Made by a program: the position numbers and the translations under genes. 64,000 nt of DNA, from contig NZ_JARJEF010000006.1 of NCBI RefSeq assembly GCF_029697505.1, positions 177,152-241,151 of the forward strand, given 5' to 3'. This stretch comes from Pseudophaeobacter profundi. GTDB taxonomy: Bacteria > Pseudomonadota > Alphaproteobacteria > Rhodobacterales > Rhodobacteraceae. Shown here piece by piece: positions 36,486 through 45,275 of this stretch. Position 1 is the stretch's first letter, and each line of letters begins with the position of its first letter. A model generated the notes under the pieces. The model saw only the letters and a program-made list of their open reading frames with translations, had not been told where the DNA came from and ran no database searches.

Positions 36486-38294
36486 CTACTTCTCAACGCC
36501 TGTGGCATGATACATTGCATGGAGAAAGCGATGTGCCGACCCTGGATCACTCATGAATGGTGACTGCCTTAGGTGGCTCTCCTGTTCGCCATCCTGCGCT
36601 TCATAGATCACCTCGCCCTCCTTGATCGTTACCTGAACACGGAGCTGATCCAGGGTTTCTGGATCAATCGCGGTAGGGTCGTCTGAGAGAAGGACAAAAT
36701 CAGCAAGCTTACCTACCTCAATTGAACCTTTGTTATCTTCTTCGAAGTGTTGCCAAGCAGGCCAGATCGTCAGCGCCTTTAGCGCCGTCATCGCGTCAAC
36801 GCGCTGATGCGGACCAAGAATATCGCCCGAGCGTGTCCGGCGCGTGACTGTTGCATCAAGTATTCTCATGCTGTCGGGAAAGGCGACAGGGGCGTCGTGA
36901 TGTGACCCAAAGATCATGCCCCGTTCAAGTAGCCAGCCTGTAGGCGAAATATTCTCAGCGTTGATTGGCCCGACGGTATGGTCTCGATGCCAATCGCCCC
37001 AATAGAATGTATGCATCGGGAATACCGAGGGAAACACACCAAGCCTTTTGTAGGCATCGACCTGATCTTCACGCATGAACTGCCCGTGGATCAAAACAGG
37101 GCGGTTTCCTGGATCGCCATATTCTGCCTGCGCGGCATCAATCGCAGCAATCAGCATATCGGACGCGCCTTCGCCATTGGCGTGGGTCAGAATCTGGAAA
37201 CCCTTTTCATAGCACCAGTTCACGGCGTCCTGAACCTGCTCCATCGTGACGGCGGAATAACCGGCGTAACCTGGGGGGTAGGCGCCAACCGGATCATAGT
37301 ACGGGCGGTCACGCAACGCTGTGAAGCCCTGAGGTGAACCATCGATCGTTAGTTTGCATCCGCCGACGCGAATACCGTCTGCGTATTCCAGCGAGGTGTG
37401 TTCGCCAATATAATCCCTGGCTTCCAAAACATCAGGATAGGCGACCACATCGATCGGGATTTTACCTGCAGCGGCGACCGCCTTAAGCGCTTCGACAGCA
37501 GATGCAGATGACCGGCCATCCTGACCTGTCGTATATCCAAAGCTCGCCCAAAGTTCAGAACCGGCTTGAGCAAAAGCCAGAAAGGCATCCGGACCAAGTT
37601 GGCTTAAAACTGGAACAAGAGCAGAAAAGAACGCATATTCTTCTAGTACGCCGTTCGGTTCACCATCCGCGCCGCGTCGGATAACCCCACCGGCGGGGTC
37701 CTCGGTTGACGCGTCAAAACCAATAATTTCGAGTGCCTTTGAGTTTGCTACGCCTAGATGTCCGGATTGATGAACGATCATAATAGGTAACTCTTCAGAC
37801 ACGGCGTCAAGGTTTTCTCGAGTCGGATGGCGCAGTTCAGCAAGTTGCGCATTGTCATACCCAAACCCGATAATCACACCGGCTTGCTCGACAGCTTCAG
37901 CGTTTTTCTCAACCCATTTGCGCAGTGTCGCCTGAAGGCTTGCAATGTCCTTCACCGCGCCATCTGGTGGTGCCAGCAGGTTCGCGGAAAGGGCTTGCAA
38001 ACCACCAAACACAACATGCCCATGGCTATCAATAAAACCCGGCAACATTGTGCGCCCGTCGAGATCGAAGATTTCGGTTCCGTCACCCTGTCGCGTCATG
38101 ACTTCAGCGAGATCACCGACGGCAATGATACGACCATCCTTGACCGCGACCGCTTCTGCAGCGGGCTGGTCGTCGTTGATCGTAAGAACCGGGCCGCCTG
38201 TGTAGATCGTATCGGCGACCTCCTGTGCACTGGCAGCGCTCATGACCAGGCTCGCGCCTAAAGCCAGCAGTATCTGCGTTGATCTTCGTGTCAT
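36486..38294 (-). CDS. Exported amidohydrolase (YtcJ-like)
   Basis: The 602-residue protein has a signal peptide (residues 1-23, ending ASA) followed by an amidohydrolase_3/YtcJ-type TIM barrel. The metal motif is GFIDSHGHV near residue 90, and a His-rich GSHHDAPV lies near residue 455. YtcJ-type enzymes hydrolyse amide or imide bonds of varied compounds; the substrate here is unknown. It stands alone. Its codon use is less GC-rich than the flanking genes, which with the decayed sequence on both sides suggests acquisition by transfer. Confidence 0.85.
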   Translation of the reverse strand: MTRRSTQILLALGASLVMSAASAQEVADTIYTGGPVLTINDDQPAAEAVAVKDGRIIAVGDLAEVMTRQGDGTEIFDLDGRTMLPGFIDSHGHVVFGGLQALSANLLAPPDGAVKDIASLQATLRKWVEKNAEAVEQAGVIIGFGYDNAQLAELRHPTRENLDAVSEELPIMIVHQSGHLGVANSKALEIIGFDASTEDPAGGVIRRGADGEPNGVLEEYAFFSALVPVLSQLGPDAFLAFAQAGSELWASFGYTTGQDGRSSASAVEALKAVAAAGKIPIDVVAYPDVLEARDYIGEHTSLEYADGIRVGGCKLTIDGSPQGFTALRDRPYYDPVGAYPPGYAGYSAVTMEQVQDAVNWCYEKGFQILTHANGEGASDMLIAAIDAAQAEYGDPGNRPVLIHGQFMREDQVDAYKRLGVFPSVFPMHTFYWGDWHRDHTVGPINAENISPTGWLLERGMIFGSHHDAPVAFPDSMRILDATVTRRTRSGDILGPHQRVDAMTALKALTIWPAWQHFEEDNKGSIEVGKLADFVLLSDDPTAIDPETLDQLRVQVTIKEGEVIYEAQDGEQESHLRQSPFMSDPGSAHRFLHAMYHATGVEK

Positions 38295-38721
38295 CGTTTG
38301 ATCCCTCTATTCTGAACTTGAATGACGCAGTCAAAGAGAGCGTACTATGGCGCGGATACGGATCAAGCCGTTTCACACGTTTTAGGAGAGTTCAGCTCGA
38401 TGTCTCACCATGAGCAGTCTCCTCGACGCTTGGAAAAGGCAGATATCTACTCTTTGGTGCCCCGCTTGGACCTAGCCGGAGACTGCATCTGCAACATGCG
38501 CGATTGCAAACTGAAGCGGCCTCGAAGCTCGTCTGGTATGGGCACTCAGGCAACCGCCTAGATGCCCGAACTGCATGTCAGCTTCGCGAAGAATGCTAGG
38601 CTTTGCAAATTTCGCTCACTGCGCTTCTCAGCCCCTGGTGCGAATGGTTATGAGCTTTGCAGTCAGGTGCGATACAAATCGGGGCACATGGCCAAGAGAA
38701 TTTAAGTTATAAAACCAATGG
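38295..38721. other. Non-coding, probably decayed sequence
   Basis: No gene is supported in these 427 bases between the amidohydrolase start and the chemoreceptor remnant. Short frames here have stops and irregular codon use. The left end must hold the amidohydrolase promoter. Confidence 0.45.
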
Positions 38722-39524
38722 ATTACCTGCCTCCTCAGCACCGCTATTGTTAACGGTCGGAATTGGCATCGTTGCGAAGACGAATCTAACAAAGATGTCG
38801 GTCACCTCCGACTAGGTCGTCCACGCGTATAATATTCTTGAAGCGGTCGGCTCCATTGTCGCATCCGCTTTTGACATGAAACCCCGCATGAGAGGCTATT
38901 TTCTGGCCGGTGAAGCGCCGCTCTTGGAACCTTATACGCGGGTCAGGAAAACGCCTACGTAGCCTTTGAGGAGCTGGGTGAAACGGTCATGACAACCCGG
39001 CCCAGGTTCAGCGACTGACCGAAGCTGAAACCGTCCTGAAGCAATGGCACAATGAAGTCGCCGAGGCTGAGAACAGGGGCAAGATTGTGCAGAGCGTTGT
39101 CGCTGCAATAACCGAGATCGAGCAATCCTCCTCCCAGATCGCACAGATCATCAGCGTGATCACCGACAGCAGCAAGCAAGTGACACGTGGTGTGAACCTT
39201 GTCGGCAAGTCAGGCGAAGCGCTGACCAATATCATTGATCGAGTCAACCACATCTCCAAGCTGGTCACCGGCATCGCAGAAGGTGCGGTTGAGCAATCCA
39301 CCGCTCTGAGGGAAATCAACACCGGGGTCGTCCAGCTCGATAAGGTAACACAGCAAAACGCAGCCATGGTTGAAGAGGCCACTGCCGCGATCCACATGCT
39401 GAAGAGCGATGCCTCCAAACTTGCCGAGCGGGCCGCCCACTTCAAGATTTCGGATAATGGGAAGATTACCCCGATGCAGACGGCCCAGACATCGCAGCCA
39501 ACCAGCCATGGCCATGGTGATTGA
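38722..39524 (+). pseudogene. Decayed methyl-accepting chemotaxis protein
   Basis: The stretch keeps, in order: a hydrophobic membrane-like segment (LLLTVGIGIVA), an in-frame stop at about 38812-38814, a CHASE3-like segment (RGYFLAGEAPLLEPY), two frame changes around 38935-39000, and a chemoreceptor signalling domain from about 39060 to the stop at 39524. In the signalling domain IEQSSSQIAQIISVI runs directly into TDSSKQV, so the conserved hairpin tip that binds CheA/CheW is missing. The C-terminal 145 codons remain open from a GTG at 39087. A working receptor is very unlikely. Confidence 0.8.
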
Positions 39525-39535
39525 TACGCCCTTTT

Positions 39536-39550
39536 GTTCCGCTTATGTTC
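39536..39550 (+). promoter_or_regulatory. LexA (SOS) box of the imuA operon
   Basis: GTTC-CGCTTAT-GTTC is an exact match to the alphaproteobacterial LexA consensus GTTC-N7-GTTC. It ends six bases before the chosen imuA start. Confidence 0.85.
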
Positions 39551-39556
39551 TTACTC

Positions 39557-40135
39557 ATGCGAGTCGAGTTCCACAGCGTCTTCCCCCTACGCCCTGCCCG
39601 CGTCCATGAGGTCTGCGGGGCCGGTGCCATGGGGTTTGCCGCGATGGCCGCGCAGGGGCCAGTGCTTTGGATCCGGGAGGCGTGGCTTTCCGACACTCTG
39701 ACGCCACAGGGGCTGTTGCCACTCTTTGATCCGATGCAGCTTTTGCAGGCGCGCCCCAGGGATCAAACCGATGCCCTTGCCGTGGCCGAGGAGGCGCTCA
39801 AAGACGGCGCGCTGCCCCATGTTGTCCTCGAAGTGACCCGCCCGCTTGATCTGCGCGAAGGGCGGCGGCTGCAACTCGCAGCAAAGGCGGGCGGAACGAC
39901 GGGGCTGTGCATTATCCCTGACGGCATGGGCTCGAATGCTGCGGAAACCCGCTGGCGCGCCACCCCGGTTTTCGATCTCACGCGGGAAGACTCGACTCTG
40001 ACGCATTGGGAAATTATCAAGAACAAATCAGGAACGCTTGGAGCTTGGCATGTTCGATGGGATCAGAAAGAGAGTCGTCTCGATGTGGTTTCCCCGGTTG
40101 GCGAGCGACCGGGTTCTGCGGGCACGTCCGGTTGA
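39557..40135 (+). CDS. imuA: ImuA-like SOS mutagenesis protein
   Basis: The 192-residue protein shares the RecA-like ImuA features: FPLRPARVHEVCGAGA at the N-terminus, GPVLWIREAWL, and a conserved tail that overlaps the next gene. ImuA is needed with ImuB and DnaE2 for damage-induced mutagenesis. The ATG at 39557 is preferred to the in-frame ATG at 39545, which is inside the LexA box. It is shorter than many ImuA proteins, lacking most of the N-terminal segment. Confidence 0.83.
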   Translation: MRVEFHSVFPLRPARVHEVCGAGAMGFAAMAAQGPVLWIREAWLSDTLTPQGLLPLFDPMQLLQARPRDQTDALAVAEEALKDGALPHVVLEVTRPLDLREGRRLQLAAKAGGTTGLCIIPDGMGSNAAETRWRATPVFDLTREDSTLTHWEIIKNKSGTLGAWHVRWDQKESRLDVVSPVGERPGSAGTSG

Positions 40136-41504
40136 TGGGCCTTTTGCGCTGACGCTGAAGGCCGACAATGCCGAGCGGATTTATTGCCTCAATCAAGCGG
40201 CAGAGCGGGTGGGCCTGAGCCGCAGTATGAGCTTTGCCGATGCGCGCGCCTTTTGCCCCGACCTCATCAGTCAACCGGCCCGTCCCGACCTTGATAGGCC
40301 ATTCCTTGCTGCCCTGCGCCGTTGGGCGACGCGCTATTGCCCTTGGGTGGGCTATGAGGGGGCGGATGGGTTGGTGCTTGATGTTTCTGGCGCGGCGCAT
40401 CTTTGGGGCGGTGAGAGCAAGATGCTGGCTGATATGCGGGCGCGAGCCACGCGTGCCGGATTGGAACTGCGACTTGGGCTGGGCGAGACCCGTGGCGCGG
40501 CATGGGCCCGTGCGCATTTCGGCGATGAGAACACTACGCTGACAGAGTTGCCCGTTGCCGCGTTGCGGCTTGGGGATCAGATGGTCACAGCGCTGCAACG
40601 GTTAGGGCTGCGCCGCATTGGCGATCTCACCGCTGCCGCCCGCGCACCACTGGCTCGCCGCTTTGGCCCCGACCTGATGCTGCGGCTTGATCAGGCCATG
40701 GGGCATGTGTCCGAACCAACCACCCCGGAAAGCGAGCCACCACATTACGCGATACGGATGAGCCTGCCTGAACCGATTGGACTGACCGAGGACGTGATGG
40801 GGATCACCGCACGGCTGCTCACGCCGCTATGCGACAAGCTCAAAGCACAGGAAATGGGGGCGCGCAGCCTGTGCCTCACCCTGCGCCGGGTTGATCAGGG
40901 ATGCCAACAGGTCGAGCTGCGCCTGGCCGCGCCCATGCGCGACCCACATCGCATCTTGCCGCTGTTCGAACGGGGCGTGGGCGCGATTGATGCGGGGTTT
41001 GGCATCGACCAGATCCGGTTTGAGGCAACGCTGGTCGAACCTCTCCCCGTGCAACAGATTGGCAGCCGCCAGACCTCTCCCGATCAACTCAACGATCTGA
41101 TCACGCGCATCGGCACGCGCATCGGGTTGGAAAATGTCCAGCGGTTCCTCCCCGCCGACAGCCATATCCCCGAGCACGCCTTTTCCATTGCGCCCGCAGC
41201 CTACAGCAGACCTGAGAGCGGGTGGTACGCGCCCCGCCCCCGCCCATTACGCCTATTCCCACCGGAGGCAATATCGGTCACCGGATCACAGCCCCCCGCG
41301 CAGTTCCGCTGGCGGCGGATGCGCCTGACGGTGGGGCGCACCATTGGTCCCGAACGAATCGCACCGGAATGGTGGCTGCCCGACGACAACTGGCGCAGCG
41401 GGCTGCGCGATTATTGGAAGGTGGACACGCGCGAGGGGCGGCGGCTCTGGCTGTTCTATACCCCGCAAAATCCCGGCTGGTTCGTACAGGGGGAATTCGC
41501 ATGA
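40050..41504 (+). CDS. imuB: ImuB, Y-family polymerase-like protein
   Basis: The 484-residue protein has the DinB/UmuC-like fold (MWFPRLASDRVLR at the start, GLSRSMSFADARAFCP) and a C-terminal ImuB domain with a final LFYTPQNPGWFVQGEFA-like segment. ImuB lacks polymerase activity and links DnaE2 to the sliding clamp. The ATG at 40050 has GGAG just upstream and lies 86 bases inside imuA. Its stop overlaps dnaE2 by four bases, so the three genes are tightly coupled. Confidence 0.9.
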   Translation: MFDGIRKRVVSMWFPRLASDRVLRARPVDGPFALTLKADNAERIYCLNQAAERVGLSRSMSFADARAFCPDLISQPARPDLDRPFLAALRRWATRYCPWVGYEGADGLVLDVSGAAHLWGGESKMLADMRARATRAGLELRLGLGETRGAAWARAHFGDENTTLTELPVAALRLGDQMVTALQRLGLRRIGDLTAAARAPLARRFGPDLMLRLDQAMGHVSEPTTPESEPPHYAIRMSLPEPIGLTEDVMGITARLLTPLCDKLKAQEMGARSLCLTLRRVDQGCQQVELRLAAPMRDPHRILPLFERGVGAIDAGFGIDQIRFEATLVEPLPVQQIGSRQTSPDQLNDLITRIGTRIGLENVQRFLPADSHIPEHAFSIAPAAYSRPESGWYAPRPRPLRLFPPEAISVTGSQPPAQFRWRRMRLTVGRTIGPERIAPEWWLPDDNWRSGLRDYWKVDTREGRRLWLFYTPQNPGWFVQGEFA

Positions 41505-44500
41505 TCAAAGAGGTCCGCGACCAGAGGCAAATCGAGGCCGTCGGCTGCGAAAGGATGCTCCGGCACCGTGACAGCGCGGGTTACGCGGAACTGTGCGTGA
41601 CGACGAATTTCACCTTTCTCACCGGTGCCTCGCATCCAGAGGAACTGATGCTTCGGGCGGCAGAACTGGGGCTGGCAGCCATCGCGATTACCGACTGCAA
41701 CACGCTCGCTGGCGTTGTGCGGGCCTATTCGGCGCTCAAGACCCTGCGCGAGGAACCAACCCAAGCTCTGCCTGTGCGCTCGTCGCATCAGGTCGATGCC
41801 TCCTCGCGTCATGAAATCGGGCAGCCAAAGCACTTGCACAATGCCGAAACGCTACCGCCCCATCTTCCAAAATTGATCGTCGGCAGCCGTCTCGTGCTGC
41901 GCGACTGCCCGGTAGAATGGCTGGCCTTGCCGACAGACCGCGCGGCCTATCACCGGCTGTCACGGCTTTTGACCTGTGGCAAGCGGCGGGCGGAGAAGGC
42001 GGAGTGTCACCTTGATCTGCAGGACCTGGAGGCGGGGTGTCAGGGGGTGATCCTCATTGCGCTGCCGCCGTCTGATATTGCCCTCGCGCAGGCCCCTGTA
42101 CAACGGCTTGCACGTCGATTTCCCGGCGCGGTCTTTCTCGGTGCACCACCACGGTACGATGGCTCTGATCAGGCATGGTTCGATGCCTGTGCCTCCATGG
42201 CGCAGCGTTGCTCGACACCGATGGTGGCGGTGGGGGATGCGCTTATGCATCATGGCAAACGCCGGCAGCTCGCTGATGTGCTCACCTGTCTGCGCGAAAG
42301 CGTGACCATTGACCAGATCGGCACCAAGGCACTGCCCAATGCCGAGCGTCGCCTCAAAGGGGCCACCGACATGGCGCGGCTCTATCACCGACATCCGGCC
42401 GCGCTCAAACGCACACTGGAAATCGCGGCGCGCTGCGGGTTTGATTTGTCCGAACTCAGCTATGAATACCCTGACGAGATGTCCGAAGGTGAGGTGCCGC
42501 AGGCCCGTCTTGAACGCTTGGCCCAGGAGGGGGTGAAGCGGCGCTACCCGGATGGTGCCTCCGCGCGGGTGCATCGGTTGATGCAAAAGGAATTGTCGCT
42601 GATTGAGGAGCTGCACTATGCACCCTATTTCCTGACGGTTCATGATATCGTTCAGGAAGCGCGCAGCCGTGGCATCCTGTGTCAGGGGCGCGGCTCGGCA
42701 GCCAATTCCATCCTCTGTTACCTGCTGGGGATCACCGATGTCAGCCCCGATATGATCGGTATGGTGTTTGAGCGTTTCATCTCTCGCCATCGCGGCGAAC
42801 CGCCCGATATCGACGTGGATTTCGAACATGAACGCCGCGAAGAGGTTATCCAGTGGATCTATGAGAAATACGGCCGTCATCGTGCAGGCCTTTGCGCCAC
42901 GGTGATCCATTTCCGGACCCGCGCCGCGATCCGCGAGGTGGGCAAGGTCATGGGCCTGTCCCAGGACTTAACGGCGCGGCTTTCGGGCGATATCTGGGGC
43001 ATGTCCAACGCAGGGGTCGATATGGATCGGGTCAGGGCGCTTGGCCTTGACCCGACGGATCTGCGTTTGGCGCAGACGCTCAAACTCATAGGCGAGACCA
43101 TCGGCTTCCCGCGCTATCTGAGCCAGCATGTCGGCGGGTTTATCATCACGCGCGGGCGGCTTGATGCGCTCTGCCCCATTGAAAATGCCGCGATGCAAAA
43201 CCGCACCGTGATCGAGTGGGACAAAGATGACATTGACGCCCTCGGCATCCTGAAGGTCGATATTCTTTCGCTCGGGATGCTGACTTGCCTGCGCAAATGC
43301 TTTGATCTTTTGGATGCCCACGAGAAGACCCAGCTTACCCTCGACACGGTGCCACAGGAAGATCCGGCCACCTACAAGATGCTGGAACGCGCCGATGCCG
43401 TCGGGGTGTTTCAGGTCGAAAGCCGGGCGCAGATGAACTTCCTGCCCCGGATGAAACCCGCGTGTTTCTATGATTTGGTGATTGAAGTCGCTATCGTCCG
43501 CCCCGGCCCGATCCAAGGCGGCATGGTCAAACCCTACATCCGCAGGCGGCAAGGGTTGGAAGCCCCCGAACCCTTTGGCCCGGCCCTCAAACAGGTAACG
43601 CACAAGACACTCGGCGTGCCGCTGTTCCAAGAACAAGCCATGCAAATCGCGGTTGTCGGCGCGGGCTACACGGCGGAAGAGGCCGATAAATTGCGCCGCT
43701 CGCTGGCCTCGTTCCGGCGCATGGGCACCATCGGCGAACATCGCGACCGCTTTGTGCAGGGCATGTTGAAAAACGGCTATCCGCAAGACGTGGCAGAGGC
43801 CTGTTTCGCCCAGATCGAAGGCTTCGCCGATTACGGGTTTCCCGAAAGTCACGCCGCCGCCTTTGCCATGCTGACCTATGTCTCATCCTGGCTCAAATGC
43901 CATCATCCGGCGGTGTTTGCCTGCGCGCTGCTGAATTCCCAACCCATGGGCTTTTACGCTCCTGCCCAGATCGTACGTGACCTGCGTGACCACGGTGTTG
44001 AGGTGCGGCCTGTCTGCGTCAATCACTCCGAATGGGACAACATCCTGGAACGTCGCGCCGATGGAGCGCTGGCACTGCGTCTTGGCTTGCGCCAGATCAA
44101 AGGCTTTCGCGAGGAGGATGCAGGCTGGATCAGGGCGGCGCGGGGCAATGGCTATCAGGATCCCCAGAGCGTCTGGCTGCGTGCTGGAGTCGCACCCGCC
44201 GTGTTGGAACGGCTGGCAGAGGCGGATGCCTTTATCGGTATGGGACTGACGCGCCGCGATGCGCTGTGGCAGGTGCGGGCAATCCGTGCCCCTGCCCCGC
44301 TGCCGCTCTTTGCTGATCCGCTGGATGGCGAGGGTATTCATGAGCCAAAGGTGCATCTGCCCAATATGCATCTGGGCGAAGAAGTCGTGGAAGATTACAT
44401 CTCTCTGCGTCTCACGTTACGTGCCCACCCGATGGAGCTGCTGCGCCCAACGATCCCCGATCTGACGCCGCATGACCGTTTGCCCAACGCGCCGCTGAAA

Positions 44501-44887
44501 CGCACCAGCGTCTGTGGTCTCGTCATTACCCGCCAACGCCCCGGCACGGCGTCTGGCGTGATTTTTCTAACGCTTGAGGATGAAACCGGCGTCTCCAACG
44601 TGGTGGTCTGGCCCAAGGTCTATAAACGCTTTCGGCACACCGTTATGGGAGGACGGCTGTTGCGTGTAACCGGACGGCTAGAGCGTGAAGGCATCGTTGT
44701 GCACCTCATCGCCGATCACATAGAGGACCTGTCCCACAGGCTCTCCGATCTCGGCCACCCGCGCGACGACGCCGTGGGCATCACCCAGCCCCAGGCCGAC
44801 GACGCCCCCAGAACGCGCCCGCCCCCCGCCGCCCGTCACCCACGCGAACAGGCCAAACGCTTGTTCCCGAGCCGGGATTTCCATTGA
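41501..44887 (+). CDS. dnaE2: Error-prone DNA polymerase DnaE2
   Basis: The 1128-residue C-family polymerase has an N-terminal PHP domain (about residues 25-90), the polymerase core with CQGRGSAANS and PPDIDVDFEHERREEVIQ (the catalytic Asp pair lies in DIDVDFE), and a C-terminal OB-like domain with VCGLVITRQRPGTASG. It copies past DNA damage with errors. It is the last gene of the imuA-imuB-dnaE2 operon under LexA. The length and motifs look intact. Confidence 0.95.
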   Translation: MIKEVRDQRQIEAVGCERMLRHRDSAGYAELCVTTNFTFLTGASHPEELMLRAAELGLAAIAITDCNTLAGVVRAYSALKTLREEPTQALPVRSSHQVDASSRHEIGQPKHLHNAETLPPHLPKLIVGSRLVLRDCPVEWLALPTDRAAYHRLSRLLTCGKRRAEKAECHLDLQDLEAGCQGVILIALPPSDIALAQAPVQRLARRFPGAVFLGAPPRYDGSDQAWFDACASMAQRCSTPMVAVGDALMHHGKRRQLADVLTCLRESVTIDQIGTKALPNAERRLKGATDMARLYHRHPAALKRTLEIAARCGFDLSELSYEYPDEMSEGEVPQARLERLAQEGVKRRYPDGASARVHRLMQKELSLIEELHYAPYFLTVHDIVQEARSRGILCQGRGSAANSILCYLLGITDVSPDMIGMVFERFISRHRGEPPDIDVDFEHERREEVIQWIYEKYGRHRAGLCATVIHFRTRAAIREVGKVMGLSQDLTARLSGDIWGMSNAGVDMDRVRALGLDPTDLRLAQTLKLIGETIGFPRYLSQHVGGFIITRGRLDALCPIENAAMQNRTVIEWDKDDIDALGILKVDILSLGMLTCLRKCFDLLDAHEKTQLTLDTVPQEDPATYKMLERADAVGVFQVESRAQMNFLPRMKPACFYDLVIEVAIVRPGPIQGGMVKPYIRRRQGLEAPEPFGPALKQVTHKTLGVPLFQEQAMQIAVVGAGYTAEEADKLRRSLASFRRMGTIGEHRDRFVQGMLKNGYPQDVAEACFAQIEGFADYGFPESHAAAFAMLTYVSSWLKCHHPAVFACALLNSQPMGFYAPAQIVRDLRDHGVEVRPVCVNHSEWDNILERRADGALALRLGLRQIKGFREEDAGWIRAARGNGYQDPQSVWLRAGVAPAVLERLAEADAFIGMGLTRRDALWQVRAIRAPAPLPLFADPLDGEGIHEPKVHLPNMHLGEEVVEDYISLRLTLRAHPMELLRPTIPDLTPHDRLPNAPLKRTSVCGLVITRQRPGTASGVIFLTLEDETGVSNVVVWPKVYKRFRHTVMGGRLLRVTGRLEREGIVVHLIADHIEDLSHRLSDLGHPRDDAVGITQPQADDAPRTRPPPAARHPREQAKRLFPSRDFH

Positions 44888-45275
44888 GGGGGCTTTGTCA
44901 TGTTGTCCATCCAGGGCCGGGTCAAGAAGAATGCGGCCGTTATGCGGCCAGTCCGGCGGCATAATCGCTTCACATACTCAACGCGTCAGCCCGGGCGTGG
45001 CGTTTGGATGCTTTGAAGGGAGGATGGTGAAATCTTGCCATGGACGGACAGAAAACGCGTGACAGGCAGCACGGGTATTCCTACGGCTTTGCCCCAGGAC
45101 TTCCAGCGCGTTTCTGTCTCATCTCCACTCATTGGTGGGTACGATGTACCAGAAACCTTCCCTGATCAAATCATCCTAAACTGTCCCAGTGACGCTGACG
45201 GCAGACAGCCCTGCATGTGGGAACCGGCCTGCATGTCAGAACGGGCGCGTCACCGCGCCCGTTCCCTGCTAAGTT
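44888..45275. other. Non-coding gap between dnaE2 and the BCCT gene
   Basis: The 388 bases between these convergent genes hold no supported gene. TTATGC (44940-44945) pairs with GCATAA (44959-44964) and may end the dnaE2 transcript. A stronger hairpin near the right end is listed separately. Confidence 0.5.
45239..45264 (-). terminator. Stem-loop after the BCCT gene
   Basis: GAACGGGCGCG (45239-45249) and CGCGCCCGTTC (45254-45264) form a perfect 11-bp stem with a 4-base loop, 11 bases past the BCCT stop. Confidence 0.7.
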
